Part shown: positions 1 to 12,494 of the stretch, piece by piece | Position numbering within the stretch: the first letter of the stretch is position 1 | Layout of the letters: the number at the start of each line of letters is the position of its first letter | Source of the DNA: Mucor racemosus | Taxonomy: Eukaryota; Mucoromycota; Mucoromycetes; Mucorales; Mucoraceae | Direction: 5' to 3' | Length of the DNA stretch: 64,000 nucleotides | Assembly (NCBI GenBank): GCA_027405735.1 | Contig: JAPEHQ010000004.1 | Location: 1,922,001 to 1,986,000 of the forward strand | Position numbers and translations under genes: made by a program | Notes under the pieces: generated by a model | Told to the model about the DNA's origin: nothing | Databases searched by the model: none | The model's input: the letters and a program-made list of their open reading frames with translations, nothing else

Positions 1-48
1 AATAAAACTTATTTGTTTTGAAGTGCTCTATAATATGTTTAAGTAGAA
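1..48 (-). repeat. Edge fragment of repeat family R1
   Basis: The first bases (AATAAAACTTATTTGTTTTG, then AAGTGCTCTATAAT) match the segment of R1 copies 4 and 5 near 51300 and 59040 in the same orientation. This is the truncated edge of a further R1 copy lying mostly outside the window. Confidence 0.6.
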
Positions 49-1379
49 AACAAATATGCGTATATTTTTTATTTCCTTTTTTTTTTTGCTGAATTATATA
101 TTAAATCATTTAATAAAGTAAAGAAAAATTGTTATAAAAATGCAAAGCAGCATGTGGATTATATGAGGATGTTTACGAAAAAAATATAAAAAAACCCGTA
201 AAAGTCAACAAGATAAATGTAAGTTTTTATTATCAAGTTAACCGAAGTGTATTAAACTGAAGAATGCTACTTTGACAAGTAGATGTTCCTCTTTATATAG
301 TTTTGCTATGGATAAATGTTATAATGTTAGTGCCTTCTTGGCATTTATATGGATTATCAATGATACATCAGATCAAGCCATTAGCATCTTCATTGTAGTG
401 CTAAATGCTATATCAGATACTAGCTAGTCATGTACTAAAATATGATCATAGTCTATTATATGTACACATTTATCCACTATATTGATCTCCATTTCATCTG
501 ATTCTCAATTAAAGTAGAGCTGGCATGAATACAGACATTACACTACTAAATGATATATGCTGATTCATACTAATATAAACTTTCTACCGAGCCTCAATCC
601 TAGCAGCTTATAGCTAAAGGCTAATCAACATAATGTGGATATAATCATACCATTATAATCAAGGACCCATGAACTCTATGAATACACCGATTGGTTACTA
701 TTATTATCAAGACTTACAGTATATCTGACAAGTTGTAATGATTCACATTACATGGTGTTTTAACATTAATTGCATGAATTAGTTTTAGTTGCATAATTCA
801 TATAGATATGCAAATGTTAAATCAGATATTGAACATTAGTAAAAATATCTGTTCTCTTCCTTCATTAATAATTTTAATCCAATAAACTTATTAATACAGC
901 CATAACCGATCTATTATTTAATACTACTTGTCACATATTAATCACACTGAATACATAGTAAGTATTAACCAAAGTAATAGTCAGCTACAATTAGTAACAT
1001 CAACAACGTCCACCCTAGTACTTCTTTCTTAATAGACTCCTCATTCTATTATAAGATCGTAGTACACATTACACAAGGGGTATTATTGGTTATGTATGGA
1101 CCTAGGAATTTTTATCTAATCTCTCTGATAAAAACTATATAACGGGGACATTTATTTATTATAAAAGCCCTCAAGTAGAATTCAACCTGATAATAAAACC
1201 CTACATTTATCTAGTTGAATTCCTATCATTTTTTCTATACTTTTTTTCTGTATATATCCATCTAATCATCTAATCGATCATGGATGTCTCACAATACCTT
1301 TCCTTTATGGGCCATTGATATCTGTCCAAAATAGAAGAGTTAATACCAGAATATAAGTACACTGTGCACTACTGGTCAA
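49..1379. other. AT-rich intergenic stretch, no gene recognised
   Basis: No long open frame, tRNA or recognisable domain is visible on either strand. The stretch near 1140-1240 (a TATAAAAG-like box, then TAGAATTCAAC facing GTTGAATTCC about 45 nt on) resembles the end of an old LTR or other transposon. I could not define element ends. Confidence 0.5.
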
Positions 1380-2720
1380 ATATTAAACTTAAATTGATTG
1401 TAAAAAATTAAGCACATAAATTAAGGTGTTCATTTTTTGTATATTCAAAATATAGATCCAGCTAAAAACTACACTACATTTTTTGTTTTAGCAAAAAACA
1501 TTGATTTTTCACCGAGACAACCAGAATAATAGCTCTTATCACAGCTTAAAACCTATCATCACGGGGTTCCAAAATTTATTTGTTGAAATGAACAAAAAAT
1601 GGTCCAAAAAAACAAAATCGTTTAAAGACTCAGGAGCTGCAAAGTAAGTCGACCTAGCATATTAATTAGTTTTTGTACAGTTTTGGATTTTGCATCCATC
1701 TAAAAAACAATTAGATAAACATTCCACATTAAATTGTGCACAAAATACAATTGACATTTTGGAGGTTTTTTAAAGATACACATTACTTTTTATAAGCATA
1801 TTTAAAATATAATAAACGAAAATGATGCGCACAAAAATTATCTATCGATCGAGCTATTGCAATATTTTCCAGCTATATTTTTCGTAGAGAAAACAAGATT
1901 TTTGTTCAATTTTTTTTCAGATTCAGAATTTGGGATGAGGGTATACAAGGGGGAAATGGAAGATAGAAATGGAGGTACCTTTTTGTGCACATTTTTGAGG
2001 ATATCTCCACGAAAAATCAATATTTTGGAAAGCTCTAAATTGGGTCCGGGAGAGCTCAATGAGCTTGATGACATGAGTAAAAAAACTGTTACTCAATTTA
2101 ACCAATATTTTGAAACCTACTATAAAAATGCCAAAAAAATGAAAAAAAATAAAAGTGCTCAGAATTTTTTTATACTTAAATATGTTATAGAACATTTTAA
2201 AACAAGTAAGTTCTATTATTAGAAAGTGTTAGTATAGCTTAATTATTGCTAGAGATATGAAGCCTCAAAGTTTTCAATCCTTTTGCAGTGAAATACGCGT
2301 AAAAAATCTGAAACATTAGGACTGAAAAATTAATATCAACTGTAAAAAATAGGATATTTCCGAATACTTGTTTTTGGATTAAAGGTGAACATCCGAGGTA
2401 CATTGGCATATAATTTTATCTTGGTGTTATTTAGTGAAAAAAAAAGTATATCAGCAATGAAAAGTGAAACCCAGTTTCCAAAGGAAAAGCAGTGGATTTT
2501 ACGCATTTTTGAGCCTTTCATGAGATATTAAATGAATTTAGGAATAGCTAGCATAATGCGACTAATTTAAATCTATTTTGTGGTCTCTGGGGTATATCCT
2601 AAAAAATGTTTATTATGAAGTTAATTATAGAAAGAAGGCATTACTCCAATTTTGAAGATTAAAACTATGAAATTTTTTTTTTGAAAATTCAAATTTAATA
2701 TTAAAATTCATTTTAGCTTA
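1380..2720 (+). repeat. Dispersed repeat R1, copy 1
   Basis: One of five copies of a roughly 1.2-1.5 kb repeat (others at 4690-6260, 23790-25095, 50860-52070 and 58560-59883, the last three inverted). Shared landmarks are a 'GATTTTTCA(C/T)CGAGA' block, a 'CTATCGATCGA' box, the coding-like block around 1990-2040 that translates to FLRISPRKINIL, and a 'GATATGAAGCCTCAAAG' block near 2256. The sense frame at 1857-2222 is open but diverges after the conserved block, consistent with decay. No terminal inverted repeats or target duplications could be fixed. It could be a non-autonomous transposon or the remnant of an autonomous one. Confidence 0.75.
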
Positions 2721-4130
2721 TCGAGCATAGTTTCTTCGTGCATTACAGTAAGTCAAAATAGGTTGTTAAGGATAGATAAAACAAAATAAATTGTAACTTT
2801 TTTATTGATTAATTATTAAAAAAAATTACACAAATATCATATAATGTGATTGTCTGGCTTCTATTTAGAAAAACTCTAAAAATCAGTTCTTATTATATAA
2901 TATACTGTATTAGGAAATATTGTTTTCCTCTGGAAATCGGATGAGATTTGGTATTTTCAACATTGATGACTGTAACGTTTATAGTTTATAGATTATAAAT
3001 TTTTGCTATTATACAGTATAATATATATACCTATATATACGCTTTATCTACTACCACTAAATTTTTGTATATACACGTAGCGCTATTTTGCATCTATTAA
3101 TTATATGCTCACTGAAAACTTCAGTTATGTATTTAAATGAAATAAAGTCCGCTTTTGCACTAGTGTACCTAGCATAATTACATGATATAGGGCAAAAATA
3201 ACAGATTTCTCTTTATATTTCGATCAGGAATACAATTTTTTCTGTAAACTAAATTGCTACTGGTACTCCACAAATAGCATTATTATATACCAAAGAAAAA
3301 AATGCGGTAAAATTACTCAACATTGCACAAATCAAGAAAAACAAAATAGCAGATAAGTAGAAGAAGGGCAGCAATTAAAAAAAAGCAAACATAGAGGGGA
3401 CGTTTTTCCTAGTTGCTAGACTTATCATGCGCTTTACAGCTAGTTCAAACGGAGAGGTGGTGGGTTCGAAACTCGTGTAAACGGATTTTCTTCAGAACTT
3501 GTGTTTGCCGGGCTAAAAGTGCAGCTAATCACCCCCTCGCCCTTTTTTTTGTTTTACTTTTCTACGCAAAGCTTTCAAAAGACTACCAATTGTTGTCTTC
3601 TTTTCTCTACTCCAGTATTTTTAGTGCTATTTCGGAAATCCATTTTCTTTATGAATACCTTATTTTACAAGCACAAGAAATTTTACAAAAGTAGACACAT
3701 TCTGCGTCCAATAATTTAATAATGTAAACTGTATTGTAAGCCTACTACTGTCTGTATATTTTGATTTTGGATTTCATTCAGTGAGTAACAATTAATAGAG
3801 CATTGCTGATTGTAACATAAAGGCATACATAATGGAATATCTTTAGATCTTTAGTTATTTTTCAGAAAGACTTGAAAAGAGCTCAGTGAATAACATTATT
3901 AATCATATTTGGATTTCTATCAGTTCCTGCTTCAGTCATCATCAGTTAGAAATTGGTTTGTCACCAATTTTAACTTAACCTTAAAAAAGGACCTCAGGAT
4001 AATTATTACTGCATGAACAATACTATTTAAGGCATATCGCTCTTCACTCAAGAAACACTTTATATGTAAAAGCTTAAGAATAATGCCCAGAGGTATGTAT
4101 AGGCTTCCGTCAATTTATTATTTATCATCA
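2721..4130. other. AT-rich intergenic stretch with tRNA-like segment
   Basis: No protein gene is recognised; the two overlapping frames at 3413-3719 have low-complexity hydrophobic content and no domain. A short tRNA-like segment lies at 3405-3485 and is listed separately. The rest is AT-rich with no evident structure. Confidence 0.4.
3405..3485 (+). ncRNA. tRNA-like / SINE-head-like segment
   Basis: The sequence contains GTTGCTAGACTTATCATGCG, followed about 35 nt later by GGTGGTGGGTTCGAAACTC. The second part matches a pol III B-box (GGTTCGANNCT) with a wobble-paired five-base T-stem. The first part is a weak A-box. I could not fold a convincing full cloverleaf or assign an anticodon, so this is at best a degenerate tRNA or the head of a tRNA-derived SINE. 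Confidence 0.25.
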
Positions 4131-4685
4131 TGCATGTTGTATTCTACCAAGTACCATATGTTATCACCTTCTAAAGTATCAATACATCTTACAATGTATT
4201 GACTACGACATGTATTGAAGTGCAAAGCCTTGATACCGGATACTATAAATAAGAAACTTCTAGCGTAGTACTAAATTTATTCAGCAGGAGTTAACAAGAA
4301 GTTTGGACTTCAATCATGACACCATATTATTTCATCCCAGCGGTTAATTAATCGAATAGCTATCAAATCAATACCCAAGCATATTTAGCGCAACGTTGAA
4401 ACAAGGCAACTCATAAGCTCTGCAAGCACGGTTAAATTATGATTGATCCATTTCTATCCATAGATTACTATCAAAAAGATCTAATGGTTCAATAGTGCCT
4501 TATTAAATTACATCTCAGGAAATCTCAATGCCAAATCAATATAAAAGGCCATACTTTTATATCCAAATAAACCATATCTTGTTTTTATTATACAGCAGAA
4601 GAAATGATTCATTACTCATTCTCTTTTAATTATATTTTTTTTTTAAATATTATTTATCAAACATGAAAATATACGACACAACACG
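4131..4685 (-). repeat. Dispersed repeat R2, copy 1
   Basis: The reverse complement matches 28075-28605 over about 550 bp. Shared blocks are ATGTTGTATTC near one end, 'GGTTCAATAGTGCCTTA', 'GGCCATACTTTTATAT', and 'AAAATATACGACACA' at the other end. There are many substitutions and small indels between the copies, so the duplication is old. No coding capacity was seen; a solo LTR or MITE-like element is possible. Confidence 0.65.
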
Positions 4686-4689
4686 TGGT

Positions 4690-6260
4690 TTTATTGGACA
4701 GAAATATCATGTTTTGCGGTTGGTTTCCTCAATTCACAGTGATCTGTGAGAGTAGAAATATAAATTTTTATGCAGGATATATGTAAATCTACCATCATGT
4801 ATAATTGGAGATTAATTGAATCAATATTCACAAGGATGGGGTTTTTTTCTTTGTTTTCTGCAGTTGTTAATATTAGTTTATTATTTTGTAAAACTTAAAA
4901 CTCATTATCCAGGGCTTAATTTCTGTATTCACAATATAGATCTAATTGATTGCTACTCTGTATTTTTTGTTTCAGCCAAAAATATTGATTTTTCATCGAG
5001 ATAACTAAAATAATAGTCGATATCACAGCTTACAGCTTATGATAACTGGGTTCCAAAATTTATTTTAAAAAATGAACGAAAAATGATGAAAAAAACAAAA
5101 TCGTTTAATTGATCATGAATTGCAAAGTAAGTCGACCTAGTATACTAAATAGCTTTTGTACAGTTTTTGATTCTACATCCATCTAAATAAAATTCAGACT
5201 AATATTTTACATTAAATTTTGCGTAAAATGCAATTGAAATTTTGGGGGTTTTTTGAAGATACACATCACTTTTTATAAGCATATTTAAAAAATAACTGAT
5301 TAGAATGATGTGCAAAAACATCATCTATCGATCAAGTTATTGTAAAATTTTCTAGCTGCATTTTTCGTAGAGAAAACAACATTTTTGTCCAAATTTTTTT
5401 CTGCTTCAGAATTTGGGATGAGGGTATACAAGGGAAAAATCGATGCTAGAAATAAAAGTATCTTTTTGTATACATTTTTAAGGATATCTCCACGAAAAAT
5501 CAATATTTTGAAAAAATTTAAATTGGGTCTGAGAGAGCTTAATGAGCTTAATGATATGAATGCAAAAAAAATGTTGCTTAATTTAGCCAATATTTTGAAA
5601 CCTACTATAGAAATATCAAAAAAAAAAATGAAAAAAATAAAGGTGGCCAGAATTTTTTTATATTCAAATATGTTATAGAGCACTTCAAATCAAGTAAGTT
5701 TTATTATTAAAAAGTGTTAATATAACTTAATTTTTTCTGGAGATATGAAGCCTCAAAGTTTTCAATCCATTAGCAGTAAAATACGCGTAAAAAATCTGAA
5801 ACCTTAGCACTGAAAAATTAATATCAACTGCAAAAAGTAGGATATTTCCGGATACTCATTTTTGGATTAAAGGTGAACATAGCAGGTACATTGGCATATA
5901 ATTTTTTCTTGGTGTTATTTAGTGAAAAAAAAAAGTAGAGCAAGGATGAAAAGTGAGATCCAGTTTTTTAGAAAAAGCAGTGCATTTTATGTGTTTTTGC
6001 AACGTTCGTGAGATATAAAGTAAAGTTAGGAACAGGTAGCAAAATACGATCAATTTGAATCTGTTTTGTGGTATTTAAGGCATATCGCAAAAAGTGCTTA
6101 ATATCAAGTTAACAATAGAAAAATGGCACACTCCGATTTTTGGAGATTGGAAACTTTGAAGATTCATTTTTTGCATTTTCGAGTTTTACAGCTAAACATC
6201 TGTAAAAATTTATCAAAATCTGTTTTAAGATATGGAATATATATGACGTTTTCTATCATA
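4690..6260 (+). repeat. Dispersed repeat R1, copy 2
   Basis: This is the most complete left-hand copy of R1. Its start (from the GGTTTTATTGGACAG block) aligns with the inverted copy ending near 25095. It contains a 97-codon sense frame (5385-5678; begins MSKFFSASEFGMRVYKGK) and an overlapping 120-codon antisense frame (5321-5683). The block FLRISPRKINIL and the following ELNELNDMN are shared with the other copies. The products are Lys/Ile-rich with no recognised domain. Whether either frame is translated is unknown. Confidence 0.75.
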
Positions 6261-7798
6261 TAAATTATTTAAAAGGAAGTTGTAAATGTAGCAAAGAGAT
6301 CTAGTTTCGAGGCAGAGCGAAAAGGGCAAAGGCTAGTAATTTAGTGCCGCTCGAAAAAAAAAAAAAACGTTTTTTGCGATCAATAAATTTTGAAGTATTT
6401 ATGAAGCCCTTACTATATTTGAAGGCCTGCAGTTAGTCCCTGCATTCGCATACAGATAGTTTTTTTTTTTTAAAAAAAAACTAAGATTTTGTAATTCTGA
6501 TGTTTGATTTAGAGATCAAGCAAATTACTGGATCAGAAACAAATTGGAATTACTGTTCACGTTCAAGATGCAGGTATTTGAGCAGTTCTGGCAATTCTTT
6601 TTATCATTTTGGATGTAAATGCCAAATTATTCTTTCTGTAGGCAATGTGATATAACTTGCAAGTTTTTTCACCAAAAGATCGTATTTCCTATCAAATGTG
6701 TCCTAATGCAAGAGCATGGCAAGATTTGTTGTTTACTAAAGATTTTATTTCATGTCTATTGCTTTCCAAACTACTGGCTTAGATGACTGTATGAAACCGT
6801 ACCTGAAATTGTTTGTTGACAGTTTATTTCAACCCCGAAATGCACAAAAGTGTATTTTTGTTTTGCTTTGATTTATGGTAGGAATTAATATTAAAATTAT
6901 AATTGAAAACAACATAAAAGGATAATGTTAATTTATAGTTTTCTATGTGGTATGCTTTTGCACACATGTGAGAAATATTTATTATACGTTGCATCAATAT
7001 GAATGAAATCACCAGTTTTTAATTATCACACACTCTTGTTTCTCAGCCATGACGATTCAAAAGTTGTAATGCTTTTTTGATATTAAATTTAAGCTGATAA
7101 TACTTCCAGGTCTTGATATTATTACGCCCATCATCATATCTGTTTTGGGAAAGAATAATAATGTACTACTATACAAAAGAGAAAAAATATTTTATGCGAT
7201 TGGATATTGGTACGACATTTCCTTTCACCAAAAAATAAACTACAGATAATTAGCGTTAAAACAAAACAGTTTATATTTATAAAAACCATGTGTCCTCGAG
7301 TGGGGATGCTGTCTTTTAAACAAATAGTGATCATATATGAGATATGATGCCTGATTTTTTTTTTTTTTACTATAATGCCAGATGAGTTTCTTTTTTTTTC
7401 GTTGTCAATAGAATATGACAAAAAGGAAATTGGAAATGTGAGTTGGTTGGTTATGAAGTATACTGTAGCACAGTAATTTTCTTGTGCTCCTTTTCTTATA
7501 TTGGGCGATCAAAAATAGTCTTGTTTTTTCCTCCCTTTTTTTTTTTACATCTCCTTAATAGTTTGGGCTAAAAAAGATAAACTTATTGTTGTATATCTTT
7601 TTTTCTTTTTATTTCATATCATTTCTTTTTTTTTTTTTTTTAAAAAATTTTCATTAATCTTTACTTTCCTTTATGTCACGAAAATTGTAAAATCAAAAAT
7701 CAAGAAAAAAAAAAAAGATCATCATCATATATTATATTATAAATTCCATTCCTTTTTTTCTTTTTTTTTAAACAATAATACCACTAATAATATAAAAA
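6261..7798. other. Intergenic stretch upstream of the kinase gene
   Basis: No gene is recognised. Homopolymer A/T runs are frequent (6355-6368, 6461-6480, 7358-7370, 7625-7643). The pyrimidine-rich stretch at 7490-7640 and the CTTT/TTTC tract at 7741-7770 immediately precede the kinase gene and look like its promoter and 5' leader. The antisense frames at 6824-7012 and 7134-7421 have no recognisable content. Confidence 0.4.
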
Positions 7799-9089
7799 AT
7801 GTTAAGTTCACCAAGAAACTCGGTAACACATAATCAGCAAGCCAAAGTAAAAATACCATACACACATGTAAAACCGAAATTCTAATGTACTTTTTAAATA
7901 GTTGGCAATAGACTATAATGAATTACTAAAGGAGTTATCGTCTCACGAAATGACGTCGGTTGGTTGCTATACAATAGGAGAAACTATTGGAGAGGGAACA
8001 TTTGGCAAAGTCAAGAAAGGCACACATAAATTAACTGGCCGAGTAGTCGCAATAAAGAAAATCAGTAAACAACATGCTCCAATGATGGCAAGAGAAATTC
8101 ATCATCATCGACAATTAAAGCATCCAAATGTTGTCATGCTGTATGAAATGATCACCACAGAATCATGTATACATATTATTTCTGAATATTGTCCAAATGG
8201 TGATTTATTAGATGCATTAACTGATTGTGGTCGATGTTCAGATATCCGAGTTCATAAATGGTTCCGTCAGTTGACAGATGCAATCAAGTATTGCCATACG
8301 CGTGGCATCGTTCATAGGTATATAAACAATATTGTAAGGAGATAACTCATCACGATATCTTTATTAACTTTCTCTCCTTATATCAATAACAGAGATCTTA
8401 AATTAGAAAATATTTTATTAGATGCTGATGATAATGTCAAGATTTGTGATTTTGGTTTTGCTAGATACACACAAAAGAATCAATATTTAGAGACATTTTG
8501 TGGTAGTCTAAGTTATTCAGCACCAGGTGAGTTTTTATCAAGAACAATATTTCATCATTTTACTAAATACACATCAACAGAGGTCATTTTGCGAAAAAAA
8601 TATACTGGGCCAGGTAATATTTAATGGTGTAACATACACAAAAGAAAAAGAAACTGACGTTACAAAAATTAAATTAGAGACTGATATTTGGTCTCTTGGT
8701 GTAATTCTCTATACTTTATTAGCTGGTGAATATCCATTTGATGATGATTCTGAAATTATGACACAAAGAAAGATTGTTCAAGTAGATTACGAAATGCCAT
8801 TTTATTTTTCACCAAATTTACAAGATTTAATTCACAATATGCTTCAAGCAAATCCTTCAGATCGTTTATCAATTGACGCTATTGTAGATCATCCGTGGAT
8901 GTTTGAAGAGGATGAAACCTGTTTAACTCCATCTTCATCTACAACAACAAACCAGTCAAGTTCATCCGATGTTGATTCTATATTCTCGCAAAATGATATC
9001 AATTCAATTGCTGCAATGGAAGACTTGGACCATAACTTAAAGTTTTCACCCCAAGTGCGTTCTAGTTTAGGCATATTAAGACCATCATC

Positions 9090-9128
<39 letters not shown>

Positions 9129-11026
9129 GCAACAAAACAAATCTCCCCGTTTTTCTGCTCCAAGCTTAAATAGACGCACTGTAACACCAACTTCTCCTTT
9201 ATTACAATCTAGTTTTAGAACTTCTTTACCTTCGTCATTTTACTATCAACGTGAATCAATGTCAAATAATGATACACTCAATATGTCTCCAATTGAACAA
9301 AGATTATTTGCCGCTCTTACTGCAGCTGGATTTGATAAAGATGCTTTAATCAAGATGCAGACAGGAGAATGTGATACTTCAAGTACACTTTGGCATTTAT
9401 TATTAGAAAATATGTCTAGTTCTCAATTATCATCGAAATCAAATGTATCAGATGCTTTTGCTTCGGCTATTCAGTCTAGAAATTTATTATTAGTGGATTC
9501 TACTTCATCACTTGATCTTGCTACTACTGCTAGTACTACTAGTACCGATAAAGTAATAATACCTGTAGATCGTGGAATACAAACAGGAATGGATGATCCT
9601 GTCATTCAAGAAGAAACTAAACAAGAAATTGAACAAGAAATTGAAATTGAGATTGAAGAAAAGCCGTTACCTTTACCGCAGTATGTACAACCTTATCCAT
9701 CACCAGTTATGAATCGACCTCAACATACTATCCATACCGTGGGATTTGGATCTACAGCTGCTATTCAACCAAATGAAAAATCTGGTTGGTTTTCATCTGT
9801 AAAATCATGGTTTGGTTCAAAACAACAATTACAAATGCAACAAATGCAACAACAGCAACAGCAACAACAGCAACAACAACAACAACGTGGTAGATCGTCA
9901 TCAAATTGTTCTACAATGTCATCACCAGTTGCCTCACCTTCAAGTTATCGTAATTTTGATGCATCTAATTCTACTGCAGCAACATGTACTACCAATAACA
10001 ATAACATTGTTTGTGAAGTCATGTCTCCACCCGTATATAGAACTGGATCACAAAAACATCGTAGACGAGTGATACAATTATCAGAACCACCTATTTGTGA
10101 ACTAGATCAATTAACATACAATGCTACTACTACTAATAACAATACTAAACAATCATCCACATCATCATCTTTATCAACCTCATCATCGTCATCATCTAGT
10201 CGTATTATTAACAATAATAGAACAACACCATTTTATTCTAATTATCAACTTCATTCTTCCTCTTCTCCTTCTCCTTCTACTACTACATCATCACCTGAAT
10301 TGAATCATGTTCATATGCCACCCACTGCACTCACTTCTTCTTCTCGTTATGTAACAGACACATTTTCCATTTTAACTTCCACATCTTCACAACCAAAAGA
10401 AATAGACATGTGTGAAAAACGTTATTCCATGATGTATCATAGACAACAACCTACTCCTCCCCCTTCTCCTCCAAGTTTACCCACATCACTTAATACAACT
10501 GCAACTACTGCTGTAACAACAATGGAACAAAATATCCCTGCAGCAACAGCAAATGTCAAAGAAATGTTGGCTTCTCCCATGAGTCCAATGGATGAACGTT
10601 CAATACTTTCTTTAACAAATGCTTCTACTTCAACTACAACTGTCCCACAGGAAGATGAAAATAAAAATTTATCTGATTTCTCCTCAGAAGAAGATAGTAG
10701 TTGTAGCAGTGATTCAGAAGAATATCGAGATGAAGAAGAAGATATGATCGCAGCAGAGCAATCAACACCATCACCCGTAAGTAACTGGTATTACAATCAA
10801 AAGAAACATATACTGATTTTTTCTCATTTTTTAGCCTATTACCACTCCTTTAACATCCTCATCGCCTTCAAGTACCGCATTCAACAACATTAATCATAGA
10901 CCTAGATCAAGTCGATTCGAGTTTGTTCCTAGGTCTAGATTAAGCGTATACGGTATGCAAGAACAAAGAGGTCCTCCAATGGGTACTAAAACCATTATAG
11001 AAGAAGAAGAGGAAGAAGAAGAATAG
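7799..11026 (+). CDS. Ser/Thr protein kinase, CAMK/SNF1-related type, with polyQ C-terminal region
   Basis: Protein kinase of the CAMK/SNF1-like superfamily, likely cytoplasmic. Exons by hand: 7799-7867 (uncertain), 7902-8317, 8393-8526, 8581-8613 (33-nt micro-exon), 8678-10776, 10835-11026, giving about 980 codons. Visible motifs are the glycine loop [21 protein letters not shown] (split by an intron after HR), DFGFAR, APE (split by intron 2) and [19 protein letters not shown], ending at HPWM. After the kinase domain come two polyQ tracts, Ser/Thr-rich linkers, a short conserved-looking block ([20 protein letters not shown]...LWHLLLENM) and an acidic Glu-run terminus. The first ATG lies at 7799; a stop sits directly before codon TTG at 7902, so a splice into position 7902 is needed. 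Three phase-0 donors (7823, 7847, 7868) fit equally, so the N-terminus is unsettled. A fungal Kin4-like kinase is possible; the subfamily is not proven. Confidence 0.88.
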
Positions 11027-12494
11027 TTTTCTTTTTTTCTTTATATTCACTATCATTTATTATTTATATAGATATTTATATATATCACTCTTATATTCCC
11101 CCTGCCGTTCCCTTTTTCCCATTCAATCTTATTATCATACCTTACCCTTATATATGTATTATACTCTTTTCTTTTCTTTTTTCGTTTTTATTACTTATTT
11201 TCAATAGATATATATAGCATTTATTCACAATAAAAAAAATGAAAAATCAATTGAGATGAATCCTGTTTATGGATCTCAAAATATTCATAATGTCTGTATC
11301 AGTTTTCCCGTCAGTAGATCATGAGTATTTTGAATAGGTTTTGTGCGATTTGCTTCAAATAAATGATAAATAATTGCAACATTTTTGTGCATTTTAGCTC
11401 GTAAAAACATATCCAGGTTGTATTAAGCTAACGCCGTATTCATTGATAGTAACGAGAGCACCGCAATAATTATATTCAGTGCATAATACCTGAGATTTAT
11501 AAGTGTAGACTACAAAAACACGTAAAAATGTACAAAAACTCTCAATTTTAAGACTTTATCTGCTTAATCGGAATTTATTTTTATTCACATTTATTTTCAG
11601 ATTTGATTAAATTTTCCATTTTGGGATCGATGTTTTTTCTTTTGACATTTTTTGAAGCTATTTTTACAAAGGAACTCAAAAAACAAAAATATCCACATAT
11701 ACAGAAATTTAAGCTCTACAAACTGATATAAAAATTAAAACCATTTTGCTGCAAACAATTGTAGTAAAAATCCTTTAACCAAAAAAACGTTTTTAGTCAA
11801 AAAGTAGACATTTTTAAAATAAAACATCAACTTTTAAGCTTTCATTTATTGCCAATAACTTATATCTATATTTTGTTCTCATATTATTGTGCCTTTAAAG
11901 GCCATTTTTGGCATGAAAAATCGAATTTTCAGTTTTTTGACATTTTTGACGAGGGTTTTACAAGGATCTGGAACAGCTCAAAATGTCCGCTAAATTAACG
12001 GAATTTTAAGATATGCCATGTTTAAACTTGATAAAAACCAAATATTTTGCCGTCAAGTTTTTCAAATCTAGTGAAATTGATATGCTTAATAGTATACAAT
12101 GAGCGCATTTCAATGTCGTGAACATTATTTTTTTATCTTTATTTTATAGAGAGATAGTAACGCATGTTTTATTACTTTTGTAGGCGATTTTTGGCTGTTC
12201 TGTACTTTCAAATCACATTTGATGCGTCTGTAATAGATCAATGTGATAAATCGTGTAGTATAAATAGACTTTAGCCATAATTGGGAGAATAATCTGTTTC
12301 AATTTGATAGATTTTTGATTTTAATCATGATGATGAGTTAAATTCTTACCTTTTAAGGATCAATGGTAGCTTGACATCAAATACACCGCTTTTAGCTTAC
12401 GCTACTAGCAACTTTTTTTACTGCGATATTTAAATTAATTACGTCGCTTGAAATCACCTTTTCCATTTTTTTTTTTTTTTTTTACTTTATCATC
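11027..12494. repeat. 3' flank of the kinase gene and diverged relic of the palindrome-arm repeat
   Basis: 11027-11240 is the AT-rich kinase 3' UTR and flank. From about 11560 to 12000 the sequence is a diverged relative of the arms of the large palindrome (29600-30040). Corresponding blocks are ATACACATATGCAGAATTTA against ATCCACATATACAGAAATTT, AATCCTTTAATCAAAAAACC against AATCCTTTAACCAAAAAAAC, and AAAATGTCCGCTA against AAAATGTCTGCTA. There is no transposase or second arm here, so it is probably an old single-arm relic. 12400-12494 is the promoter of the next gene, ending in a poly-T tract. Confidence 0.6.

Noticed and set aside
8889..9179. Antisense polyCys frame and the polyN/polyT/polyH frames in the kinase gene
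   Set aside because: They are shadow frames of the CAA/CAG polyQ-encoding repeats.
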